A stretch of DNA of 64,000 bases from Mactra quadrangularis (lineage: Eukaryota > Mollusca > Bivalvia > Venerida > Mactridae): NCBI GenBank assembly GCA_025267735.1, contig CM046308.1, positions 39,173,267 through 39,237,266 on the forward strand. Reading direction: 5' to 3'. Made by a program: the position numbers and the translations under genes. The notes beneath the pieces were generated by a model, which was not told the DNA's origin, did not search any database, and worked only from the letters and a program-made list of their open reading frames with translations. This document shows positions 25,430-35,689 of the stretch, one piece after another. The first letter of the stretch is position 1; every line of letters begins with the position of its first letter.

Positions 25430-25632
25430 TTATTTACGGTGGCATAGAGGTGACATAGAAATATATTTATTTTTTTACGTGGCCACGTAAAAGCTTTACG
25501 TGGCCACGCAGTAGCTATTACGTGCGCACGCAATAACGTTTACGTGGCCACGTAATAGCTTTACGTGCGCACGCATTAACACGTAATAGCTTTACGTGCG
25601 CACGCAATAATGTTTACGTGGCCACGTAATAT
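25430..25632. repeat. Palindrome-rich ACGTGGCCACGT repeat, locus 2
   Basis: Eight 21-22 bp units with alternating GGCC and GCGC centres; ends about 340 bp before the ING start codon. Same leader (ACGGTGGCATAGAGGTGACAT) as locus 1. Confidence 0.75.
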
Positions 25633-25972
25633 ACCTTTTATCACCTTGGCGACAATGTCCCAAAGAGGGGTTTTGCATAGTTTCGGAAGAAGAACCGAGT
25701 ACTAATTTGTCTGGCAAGGGGCAGGTGATCCAGACTAAATATCAATATTATACTTTTGCGTAGTTACGTTTCTTTCGGTTTCTATGCAGAAATTTCGATT
25801 AAAATGTGTAAACACATATGTAGGTCAATACATAAACTGAAACGAGGCTTGTATTCAACTAAACGGCGAGGGAAAACATTCCGTGTGTAGTAAATAAGCT
25901 ACTTATTTAATCGCATTTTTGCCCCTCAGAAGGGACTTATCACTGACGGATGGTTCATAAGTTGTGATCAAT

Positions 25973-28556
25973 ATGTCTATTTTGAACCAAGCGGCAGTCG
26001 AAGCTTTATGTTCGGCCACTTATGTGGGAAATTATCTCGAAACTATGGACAACCTGCCGGACGATTTGCAACGAATTGTGACCCAACTTCGAGAACTCGA
26101 CATACAGTGTAGAGGTAAACTAGATCGTTGATATCATTCTGAAGTTAATAATTAACTACTTTTGTTGTTTTGATGTGTATGTTTTATTAAATTTGATGAG
26201 GAAGATCGATGTGAGTTTAAAAATTGGTGAACAAGAAGGTTGACTCTTGGTGTCTCGTCGTCTTTGATTTGACGTCAATTATGCGGATAATTAACAATAA
26301 ACTTTGTTTATAAGTTTGTCGATGCAACATTCTAAGATGAAATTGAGTTAAATATTTGATATTTTTGCATTGGTGGTTTGTTGTGAGGAACTGTCATGAA
26401 TTTCTATAAATAGGTTACGCTTGCGTTCGCTTTATGTCACATGATTGCTGTCACGTGATATCTATTTATAGATCGTGAATGGCAAATTGTTTTGAAGCTT
26501 GCCTACAGACAGTTAGACAGCAACTAGCAGTTTGTACTAGGACTTGCCATACTGTCCAGATTAAATTTATTAGTGTATCAAATGCAATCAGTTATTAATC
26601 ACTGAATCAGCATGATACTTAAGTATGCTAAGTCAAATTACTGATGATTTATTGTTTCTACTGGGATTGTAACACAAGTGAGATGACATTTGTAGGCATG
26701 ATGAATATCTAATTGAATTCATCATAACTTTCCAATTACTTATTTGTACAAAATGTTATTTATTTTTTATAAGCACTTGATCAAGTTAAATGCCACCCTC
26801 TACATCCTGCCATCATGCTCAGATATGAGCGTGTGTAGTACAGTTTGATGTTTGATAGATAGATTTGTTAATTTAATGACTTATAAATATTCATTCTGTT
26901 TTCAGCATTATTGCAAGACACTGAACAACATAAAGAAACCTACTTAAAAGAAGAAAATGGTCCTGCCAAAAAGAAAGCATTTGTTGCTATTCAGAGAACA
27001 TTGGTTAAATGCCAAGAAATTGGTGATGAAAAATTGCATCTATTGACTGTTATTCATGATTTTATTGAAAATAGACACAGACAGCTGGACCAAGATAGAG
27101 AAAATTTGGGTATTTTATTTGGTTGGTATCTGCTTCTTAGGATTTGTTGACAATACAACCTGGCATGATGATGACAATAAATAAATTATATCCAAATGAT
27201 TTATTTTCCATTGCTATTTAAGTTAAACTTTTTAGATACTTACGATTTTCAGAAGGTTATTTTTGTATCCCTATAATTGCATAGTAGCAGACAAAGAATA
27301 ACTTGGATCATTTAATTGTATCACTTTTATTTAATAACATACTGGTCATTACTGCAGTGTATATTTTACCATTTGTTAAAGAGTTTAGTTTTCTTTTGTT
27401 ATAGTATATCTTTATTTAATTATGTGTACATGAGATACGTTCACTCCCCTCTGTATCATTAAATTTTTATGAGTTCATTTTCAATGTAAAAGCTGCATTT
27501 TGCTAAATTTATTTTCCTCTGGTACTTATGTCAAGTTATGATCAATTTTCTAGTAAATGCTGTATTTCTAAATTTTATTTAGATCCTACCTCAACATCAA
27601 CAAGAGAGCCAGAGAGAGAAGAATACACACCACAGCCACCTGTTGTTAATAATATTAAGGTGAATAAACAAGAAGAAAGAATAGTTGAACAAAGAATAAT
27701 AACAACAAGTAAAAGACAGAGAAGACAGAAAAATCATGATACATTGATTAAAGAGGAGGTACTTGAACATAATTTTGTTAATATTTGTTTTGTATTGCAA
27801 CTGAAGAAAGCAATTTCTTATTATGAAGACAGTGATTTTTCTGGATCATACTTCAGTATTACAGTCTGAGTCAGTGAGTTTAAGATGTCTAATTGTCATT
27901 GAGTGCATTTAAGGTCTTCTATCATATGTTTTGTCTGCTTTGAATAATTATAGTTTCCAAAGCAAATGTTTTAGTTGCCTGCATCCAAAACCAGTCAACT
28001 TGGACGACTTCTTTTTTGCAGCCTGATAAGGCATATGTACATAGATTTCAAGATTTTAAACATTTTAAACTTATACCGAGTGCAGTCATCATGTTAACCC
28101 AATGGCTCAAAGTCTCGGACTAGAAAAATTTTTTTGGGCTTTTACAGATTGCTTTTTCACATAGAACGGCTAGTTGATAATTTTACCCTCTGATAATCGA
28201 CATGATAATTTGAGTTAGTAAAATCAAGAAAATATAAGGCAATGACTAAATCATGGATTACTTAAGGAAATATTATTATTTTATTCCAGGAGGAAAAACT
28301 TCCAAAGAAAAAGAAGAAAAGGAAGACAAAGAAAGATAAAGAACAATCTCCTATAGACCCACCCATAGATCCAGATGAACCTTTATATTGTCTTTGTCAA
28401 CAAGTTTCGTATGGTGAAATGATAGGTTGTGACAATGACGCATGTGCAATAGAGTGGTTTCATTTTAATTGTGTCGGACTTACTAGTAAGCCTAAAGGAA
28501 AATGGTTTTGTCCAAAATGTCGCGGAGATACTTGTAAAGTTATGAGAAAAATGTAG
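25973..28556 (+). CDS. ING2: ING1/ING2-type inhibitor of growth protein, PHD finger, complete
   Basis: Chromatin adaptor of HDAC/HAT complexes; the PHD finger of this family reads H3K4me3. Four exons: 25973-26114, 26906-27109, 27583-27758, 28290-28556 (TAG at 28554). All junctions are GT-AG in phase (1, 1, 0) and encode 262 residues. The N-terminal ING helical domain contains [21 protein letters not shown] basic stretch [11 protein letters not shown] (from about residue 180) is a likely nuclear localisation signal. The C4HC3 PHD finger (about 206-252) has [23 protein letters not shown] and FCPKC. The tyrosine, the methionine of GEM and the tryptophan expected to form the methyl-lysine pocket are present. 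CDNDxC points to ING1/ING2 rather than ING3/4/5 (CDNPxC). Only about 10 residues follow the PHD, without the basic C-terminal tail of vertebrate ING1/ING2. I cannot separate ING1 from ING2; invertebrates often have a single such gene. Confidence 0.93.
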
Positions 28557-29299
28557 CAACCTCAGTGCGTGTTAAGTGTGGTTTATATGTAGTGTTGAAA
28601 GTTCAAATAAGTTCAGATTGTTTTGAACCTGTATTCTGTCCTTGCATACAAGTCAAGTTAAATGGAATTGTATGTTCAGCTATGAAGGAAGCTTGAATTA
28701 TTGCCATTTCTATTGATAAACTCTATGACTTGTTTGATTCTTTTGATATGTCAACACTTTCTTCGGGGTTATGATGAACTCAAAGAGTTGAAATAGTACT
28801 GTGTCAAATTCATTAAGAAGAAATTCAACGTATACTGTCACAATGTATCTAATGGTCATTTATTGATAATTGACTTTTATGCCAGTAAAAAATTAATTTT
28901 CAATCAGATAATCACTTGCATTTGACTTCATATGATTTCAGATTACTTGAAGCTTGAACAACTGTACATAACCCCTGAATGGACTTTATCTTGGATTCAA
29001 ATTTATGGGGTTTTACTTGTGGTACTAATAAACACATACATGTATTGTTAAAATAAAATATATGTGTAGTCTGTACTCCGAGAAAAACACTTAACTTTGT
29101 TCATGTAAAGCAAGATTTTGGGCAACTGTATAATAAAAAGGTTGTTTGTATCAATGCAGATGGAAACCCCAATATTTTGAATTCCTGGTAACATCTATTG
29201 ACTTAGATCTACTGTGGTAGAAATGTAGTGAGACACGAAGAAGCCATTTTCTTTCATGCTTTACGGTGAAACGTCGCTTTATCGATGAAAATATCAATT
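28557..29299 (+). other. ING 3' UTR and downstream DNA
   Basis: AT-rich, no ORF of note; poly(A) signal at 29027. Confidence 0.5.
29027..29032 (+). terminator. Candidate poly(A) signal of the ING gene
   Basis: AATAAA about 470 bp after the ING stop codon, in an AT-rich 3' UTR; further AATAAA-like hexamers follow downstream. Assigned by position only. Confidence 0.5.
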
Positions 29300-29622
29300 T
29301 TATATTTACATCGTAGTGAAAATATAACTTTATATTTTCATCGTTCATGACGTCAAATATGAAGATAAATGACGTCATCATGGAGTAGACATGATGTCAC
29401 GTTATAATTTGTTTAAAATTCATCAAATAAAACACAAAACTAAGCATGAAAGAAACAGAATATTCGTCAACTTTGATGTAAGATGATTTTTCTTTCAACT
29501 CGTGAACTCAGAAAGTGACATTTTCACTCACGTCTATGCCACTCGTGAAAATATGTTTCTGAGCTCACTTGGTGAAATAAAAATCGATCTTACACCAAAG
29601 TTGACGAATATTATCCTCATCT
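29300..29622 (+). mobile_element. Dispersed inverted-repeat element, copy B
   Basis: AATATTCGTCAACTTTGATG at 29460 pairs with CAAAGTTGACGAATATT near 29620; preceded by CATGACGTCAAATATG and GATGTCACG words shared with copy A. Lies downstream of the ING gene. Confidence 0.6.
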
Positions 29623-29978
29623 TATAAATGAGATTTGTACTGTGGAAGACTTTTAATTTATATTTCTACAGTTGTACATTCTGTTTGTATTGTCTGACTG
29701 TGTACTATGTACATAGCTGGATTAAAGAATTCACTGGATTCAAATTTCCTGGAAATATTATTCTACAAACTACAGAATGAATTATGAAATCTTATTGTGT
29801 AAAATTATACCAAAACATTGAGTTATGCCTTCTATGGTTATAAAGACACATAGAAAGATATTTGTATTTGAATTTCTCAATAAATTCTCATTTAATCTTT
29901 TTATTTATTTTGTTACTTGAATTTTATTTAAAATCACTTGTTACTCTTAAATACTGTAAATGGCATAAGAAATTATAT

Positions 29979-29999
29979 GGGTGAATATTTGATTAGGGT
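29979..29999 (+). repeat. Left terminal inverted repeat, copy 1
   Basis: 21 bp starting GGGTGAATATTTG, the exact reverse complement of 35059-35079. Confidence 0.95.
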
Positions 30000-30169
30000 C
30001 CATTGTTTGTCCAGGCCTTCTCGCTAAGCACATTGGAAAATGTTGATAATTTTTACACATAAATCTGAAAGAACAGTATTAGCATGTTAAAATCCACCAT
30101 GAATTTTGAACCTCTTTTATTTTTTTTCTATTTTTTTATAATGTCAATGTTTAAAATTGACAGTTTTTC

Positions 30170-30939
30170 CGTAACGGTGCGTTGTCCAAAACACATATCA
30201 TCCGACTTTACTAAGCTGTTATCTTACATAAAAAGTCAACAGAAAGAAGCTTTTACACGTTTTAGGTAAGTTATTTATTCATTTATCTGTGATAAGATTA
30301 TTTTAGAGATAATATATACATTAGTAATAAAAATCGTCACTTAATGACTTGTCCAGAAAAAATAATCTCCACACCGTTACGATCATTTTACAACATACAA
30401 CTAAACACAGATACTCAAATAAAATTCTGGTACCGTCGAATAAACTTCCTTTTGACCTTGCACCTTTGGGGAATGTTGATTTGGCGCAAAAAATTGAAAA
30501 ATCCATTTTAGTAAGTAAAATTATAAACGTACATTTATTATGTTTCAACACCGTTCATGCATTTTTAAACAAATTTTCTAATACCAAAAACAAAATTACT
30601 TTAATTTATTGACTAGCTAAGAGCTGTAGATAATATGCTATTGTAATATGTTTTCGCGACGTAAGCATGCTTGTGTATTCATGAATAAATACCTAAATTA
30701 TCAACACCGTTACGATCAACACCGTTACGCAATTTATGTACCGGTGTTGATGATTTCGTAACGGTGTTGAGAATTGTAGTATTTATTTAGATTTTGACAG
30801 TTTTATACCACTATATACGATCTTTTTCATTTAATTTCCAACAGATTTGTTTACAGTGTTCGTATTTAGATATTATTTTCTTTATCCAACATCATTTTAA
30901 ATTGTTTGTAACGGTGTGGACAAGGCTGTAACGGTGTTG
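30170..30939. repeat. Left subterminal motif cluster (CAACACCGTTACG), copy 1
   Basis: Nine copies of a 10-13 bp motif, consensus CAACACCGTTACG, in both orientations: 30170-30179(-), 30372-30381(+), 30546-30555(+, degenerate), 30702-30714(+), 30717-30729(+), 30742-30749(-, partial), 30757-30769(-), 30907-30919(-), 30927-30939(-). The core CCGTTACGG is nearly palindromic. They are absent from the ORF. By analogy with hAT and CACTA elements these are candidate transposase-binding sites. Confidence 0.8.
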
Positions 30940-31436
30940 GAGTTTTTGCTAAACATGACTGAAATATTTTTTTTTTGGGGGGGGGTTAATGCCATATCAA
31001 AACTATAATTATGGTAAAATCTAGTGATTGGAACAAATAACTGTTAAATTGAAACATAAGTTCTAATTTTTTCTGCTATGAGCGGAGGATAATATCATTT
31101 TTTTACCTTGAAAAATGGCCTGTTCAACAAACTATAATTACTAAGCCTTCATTAAATATACATTCTTTTACTTTAAAACACTCCTACTCCATTTTTTAAC
31201 ACTTCTTATTCATTTTAAGACCTTTTAAATATATTTTTAATAAATATTGCTACACAGCTTTTATATAAGGGCTATTTTTCTTTAATTATATGCACTTCTT
31301 CATGTGCACCAAATTAACAAAGCTGTCAAAGAGCCATAAACACCAAAATGACTCAATGTACTCAATAATTTGTTGCATGTGTTATATAGTTTGTCTGAAT
31401 TCACGTTTTATTTACTTTTCAGATAGAGTGCTTACC

Positions 31437-33965
31437 ATGCCATTATCCGCCAAAGAGCGGATGAAAAGGTATAGAGAGAGAATCAAGAATGACCCAATTC
31501 GTCATCAACAATATCTTTTAAAAGAGAAAGAGAGATGGAAAAAGAGGAGAGACGAGAAAAAGTTACCTCCTTTAGTAAGTGAAATGACTAAATCAGAAGT
31601 AAGATATAAAAGGAGACTTTGGAGAAAACACGATAAAATTAGAAGACAAAAGAAAGAAGAGCTTAACAAAATGATCAGAGGTGCATCAGTAGTTATCTCG
31701 CCCCCACAAAGTCCTGAACAGTCAGATGAAGGAGAACTTTTATCACCAGAAAGAAATGAAGAAAGAAAATTAGTTGGAAGAAACCGTGCTAAAAGTTATA
31801 GAAAAATCAAGAAACTAGAGCAAGAACTAATAAACAAATCTAAAGAAGTTGATAAATATCGCAAAAGATTTGAAAGGCTAAGAGATAAAATGGAAAAGAA
31901 ATCTGATGGAAAAAAAAAGATGAAACTAAGAATAGCATTAAAGCATAAAGACACTAACACTAAATTACAACGTCAGCATTTGCTTCAATGTATTGTGGCT
32001 GAGCAGATTAAGAGAAACATGAGAGCTAACAAATTACGTTCAGCTGAAGAAAAACGAATTTTGTCAACATGCGTAGCAAGTTTGCATATATTAAAGAAAT
32101 ACAACCTGATAAGAGAGGCAAATGATATGTTGGGTATAACAGCAAAACGTTTGAAATTCAATAGTCGTAGAGAGCAAAATAGTGGTTTTAGTAGAAGAAG
32201 ATACAAAAATACAATCAGTGAAAGGGTGAAAGATAGAGTAAGAGCATTTCTGGAAAGCGATTTGAATTCGAGAATGATGCCAGGAAAAAGGGACACAATC
32301 ACTAGGAATAAAATTAAGAAACAGAAAAGGCTTTTAACTGACAGTCTAAAATCACTATACAAAACATTTCAGAAAGAATATAATGATGTTAAAGTTTCTT
32401 ATACCATGTTTTGTAAATTAAGGCCATTTTGGATTGTCGATCCTAGTAGTGCAGAAAGAGATACCTGTACTTGTAGATTACATGCTAACGCTGATTTCAA
32501 ATTCCAACGTCTGAAACAACATGGCGTATTAAAATGTCAATCCATAAGAGATTCATGTTCAAATATTTGCTGTAGTGAATCAAAAAAAGAATGCATGTAT
32601 AGAGAATGCAATTCATGCAAAGGTAAAAAGATAGAAATGAATGATTTTGATCATGGTAAGCAAGTATTTGTTTATGAATGGCAAAATAGGCATGAACAGA
32701 GAATTGTTAAAGGTAAACCCCAAAATGTACAAATTACATCTAAAGAAAAGGTTTATTATACTTTGAAAACTCTTCTTGATGATTTTAACAAATTGTTAAT
32801 GACAAAATTTTGCCGCCATATATTCAACATAACTCATCAATACCAAGCATTATCCAAATTGAAACAAAACTTGTCTGAAAATGAATGTGTCATTCACATT
32901 GATTTCAGTGAAAATTATGCCTGTAAAATAGAAACTGAAGTTCAAGGTATGCACTTTGGGGCATCACGCAATCAAGTATCCCTTCATACTGGAGTAATGT
33001 ACTTTAAAGGGACCAAACCTGAATCTTTCTGCAGTATATCCCCAAGCACACGCCATGACCCATCTGGTATTTGGGCTCATCTCCACCCTGTTATTAGCAG
33101 TATAAAGAACAAGTATCCAATGGTCAATGTACTACATTTTATCTCAGATGGCCCAACTACCCAGTATAGATCAAAAAATAATTTTTATTTATTTCAACAA
33201 AAATGCATCAATGAGTACAGGTTTCATTTGGCTACCTGGAATTTTTCTGAATCAGGGCATGGGAAGGGAGCACCTGATGGTGTAGGAGGTCTAATTAAAA
33301 GAACAGCTGACAAACAAGTTGGGTATGGTAAAGATATTACAAATGCTGATGATTTATACAAAATTCTGAATCAAATGGAACTTGATGTAGCTCTCTTTTA
33401 CATAGAAGAATCAATGATAACAAAGGTTGATGAAATTATTCATAATGTATCAACCATTCCTATCAAAGGTACTATGTCTCTTCACCAGGTTATTTGTAAA
33501 AACGGTCAGCATGAATTACAAGTTCGAGACCTTTCATGCTTTTGTACCAAACCTGTTTGTAGCTGTTTTTCTCTGAGAAATGTTAAAGTTTGTTCTCAAA
33601 TAAAAAGTAATATCTCCAGCAGTAAATGTAAGCAAGTCCCTGTAAAAGATGGCAATGAACCTGTATCAATTACAACGGACGATATTGATTTTTCCACAGA
33701 TTTAATAGGTTCTTGGGTTGTAGTTAAATATGACAATATGCCTTACCCAGGTATAGTACAAGACATAGGTCCTGAGCAAGTTTCAGTAAAGGTCATGCAC
33801 AGTGTTGGCAAAAATCGATATTTTTGGCCAGCAAAGGATGACTTGTTTGAGTATTCATTTGATGAAGTAATGTTGCACTTTGAAGGCATGGAAAATGTAA
33901 CTAGTCGCCATATGCAAATGCCAAATAATGTGTGGAGAAAAGTTTGTAATTGCTTTGATTTATGA
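31437..33965 (+). CDS. DDE-like transposase of the 5.1-kb transposon, copy 1 (842 aa)
   Basis: The frame is open from 31290, but I prefer the ATG at 31437 (MPLSAKERMKRYRERIK) because an acceptor-like TTTACTTTTCAG ends at 31422 and the upstream part is not protein-like. Numbering from this Met: a basic helical N-terminus (1-45, AKERMKRYRERIKNDP type, seen in many unannotated animal proteins); coiled coil about 120-165; a Cys-rich, zinc-binding-like segment 344-394 (CTC, ICC, CMYRECNSC); a catalytic-core-like region with D489 (HIDFSENY), D571 (FISDGPTTQYRSK) and E605 followed by GHGKGAPDGVGG. D571 and E605 are separated by 33 residues, close to DD34-35E spacing. The C-terminal 755-815 (GSWVVVKYDNMPYPGIV, FWPAKDD) looks like an SH3/Tudor/PWWP-like barrel. 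The family is familiar to me as uncharacterised proteins in aquatic animals and arthropods; transposase function is inferred from the inverted repeats and acidic triad. Confidence 0.85.
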   Translation: MPLSAKERMKRYRERIKNDPIRHQQYLLKEKERWKKRRDEKKLPPLVSEMTKSEVRYKRRLWRKHDKIRRQKKEELNKMIRGASVVISPPQSPEQSDEGELLSPERNEERKLVGRNRAKSYRKIKKLEQELINKSKEVDKYRKRFERLRDKMEKKSDGKKKMKLRIALKHKDTNTKLQRQHLLQCIVAEQIKRNMRANKLRSAEEKRILSTCVASLHILKKYNLIREANDMLGITAKRLKFNSRREQNSGFSRRRYKNTISERVKDRVRAFLESDLNSRMMPGKRDTITRNKIKKQKRLLTDSLKSLYKTFQKEYNDVKVSYTMFCKLRPFWIVDPSSAERDTCTCRLHANADFKFQRLKQHGVLKCQSIRDSCSNICCSESKKECMYRECNSCKGKKIEMNDFDHGKQVFVYEWQNRHEQRIVKGKPQNVQITSKEKVYYTLKTLLDDFNKLLMTKFCRHIFNITHQYQALSKLKQNLSENECVIHIDFSENYACKIETEVQGMHFGASRNQVSLHTGVMYFKGTKPESFCSISPSTRHDPSGIWAHLHPVISSIKNKYPMVNVLHFISDGPTTQYRSKNNFYLFQQKCINEYRFHLATWNFSESGHGKGAPDGVGGLIKRTADKQVGYGKDITNADDLYKILNQMELDVALFYIEESMITKVDEIIHNVSTIPIKGTMSLHQVICKNGQHELQVRDLSCFCTKPVCSCFSLRNVKVCSQIKSNISSSKCKQVPVKDGNEPVSITTDDIDFSTDLIGSWVVVKYDNMPYPGIVQDIGPEQVSVKVMHSVGKNRYFWPAKDDLFEYSFDEVMLHFEGMENVTSRHMQMPNNVWRKVCNCFDL

Positions 33966-34254
33966 ATATTATGACTATATAGTCCTGTTGTAACACTTAC
34001 ATAAAGTTATGACTACATTGTTATCTGAGTGCATATTATATGTGATATTTGAAATTTTCTTATACCAAGTTAATTTGTATATCACGAGGGATTCTCTTTC
34101 ATAAAGGTGAATTTTAAGTATAACATATTTTCATTGAAATGTTTTTCACTGCCAAGTGAGATTTTAATCCATGTATGTTTGTTTGAAATGAGTGTTTCAT
34201 GTTTAGAATAGTTATACTTTATTAGTTGTTTGTTAACAGTTGCCTAGTTTCTTC

Positions 34255-34260
34255 AATAAA
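34255..34260 (+). terminator. Poly(A) signal of transposase, copy 1
   Basis: AATAAA about 290 bp after the transposase stop, followed within 50 bp by a TG/T-rich stretch, as in a normal polymerase II 3' end. Confidence 0.6.
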
Positions 34261-34493
34261 GTTCCTGTTTTGTCAAGAGTTTACAAGTGTCATGTGTTTT
34301 TTATTTAAATTCAGAAAACTGGGGCTATACCATTTCATGACAATTACAGTACACTTACACTGTCCATATCTTCATTTATTGACAGCCTAAAACAGTGTTG
34401 AATGTTTCTTACAGTACTGGTACTCATTCATCAGGGGTATGAAGTGGATTTAATGTACCTCAGCATCAGAACAAAAACAATAGCTGTTTACAA

Positions 34494-34887
34494 CAACATC
34501 GTTACAATGTCATCAACACCGTTACACCCATGTCAACACCGTTACACTAACAAAACATGTTATTTATTATTGAATTACTATGCATATTTTAGGAAAATTA
34601 ATTTAATCATAAAGTTTTTTTCACTGTTTGTTCTTTAAGTGCATAATATGGTTGTTATAAGTCTAGAAAGGATCTTTTTAAAAATTTACAACTTTGAAAA
34701 TATACATAATTAGAATATTAACACCGTTACGTTTTCTTTTCTTTTAATATTGACATTTCACATGGATATATTATGCCTAGAGATTCATTATATGGTAACA
34801 TAATATAAACATGTTTAAAAAATAAATGTTTTACACAGTATGAATTTGAAAATTGGTTGCAAACAGTTTTTGTCCGTAACGGTGTTG
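34494..34887. repeat. Right subterminal motif cluster, copy 1
   Basis: Five copies of the same motif: 34494-34506(+, CATCGTTACA variant), 34514-34526(+), 34534-34546(+), 34719-34731(+), 34875-34887(-). The outermost site ends 192 bp from the right tip; the outermost left site begins 191 bp from the left tip. Confidence 0.8.
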
Positions 34888-35058
34888 ATATTGCTTGTTT
34901 TGGCTTGGTGTAGAAAAAGTGTCATAATGTACATAATAATCAAGTATTATCCTGCACAGCTTATTTTTCACAACCTTCAGATGTTTGGGCAGGTAGCAAA
35001 CTATTATATAAAGTCCGTTTTTAATGTTTTTATTTTACTGTCTAAAAATCTAAATCAT

Positions 35059-35079
35059 ACCCTAATCAAATATTCACCC
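35059..35079 (-). repeat. Right terminal inverted repeat, copy 1
   Basis: 21 bp ending CAAATATTCACCC, the exact reverse complement of 29979-29999. The flank continues TAATAC, unlike copy 2. Confidence 0.95.
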
Positions 35080-35411
35080 TAATACACAAATGAATATAAT
35101 TAAAATTAAATTTGCTCATTCTATCTTAGGATTGACTTAAATGTAAATGTTAACGTATTGTTTATAAAATATAACTGTTTTCTAAATACCAAATGCTCAA
35201 AATCAACACCTGTAGATAAAAAGTGTTGGAACTATTTGACATAAAAACCACGCCTACCTAGTTAGAAATGTTTATACCCCGGTTTCAAAGAAAATAATTT
35301 GCGGTAATTATTGAAAGAAACTGGAAATAAAAATTACTGTTCTTTAATGATAAGTTTGTCGAAAATCACATACAAGAATATATTATTACAGGAACATATA
35401 AATGTATACGC

Positions 35412-35480
35412 ATATTATTATTATTATTATTATTATTATATTATTATACAATTATTATTATTATTATATTATTATACAAT
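35412..35480. repeat. (ATT)n microsatellite
   Basis: Imperfect TTA/ATT run just right of transposon copy 1. Confidence 0.85.
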
Positions 35481-35689
35481 GTCATATGCTCTGTTAACTA
35501 GTCGACCCTAATAACATAATGGAGATCATTGCGATGAAAAGCTGTTAAAATATATTTATCAGTACCATAAGTTGGGAGAGAAACATTAGCAAATCAAGGA
35601 TTTCTAGCTGGGGGAGGGGGCTATAATGAACAAAAGACTACGTAACTAATATTTTTCTTTTTTTAGTGATGGATGCCAACTGATTTTTG

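Larger units (their letters stand above)
29979..35079 (+). mobile_element. Autonomous DNA transposon, copy 1 (5101 bp)
   Basis: Bounded by perfect 21-bp terminal inverted repeats (29979-29999 and 35059-35079) beginning GGGTGAATATTTG. It contains one long ORF in the middle, about 1.46 kb of left and 1.1 kb of right non-coding DNA, and clusters of a CAACACCGTTACG-like motif near both ends. A second copy lies exactly 13454 bp to the right with no net length difference, identical wherever I compared, including a T10G9 homopolymer run (from 30966). Flanks differ between copies (left GAAATTATAT here, ACATTTGTATAT there), which shows separate insertions. Target duplication is unclear here: ATAT on the left, TAATAC on the right. 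The superfamily is not assigned. Confidence 0.93.

Noticed and set aside
30084..30269. 61-codon frame at the left of the transposon as a second protein (also 43538-43723)
   Set aside because: Low-complexity Phe-rich start, and it ends at a consensus splice donor; more likely an untranslated leader with an upstream ORF.
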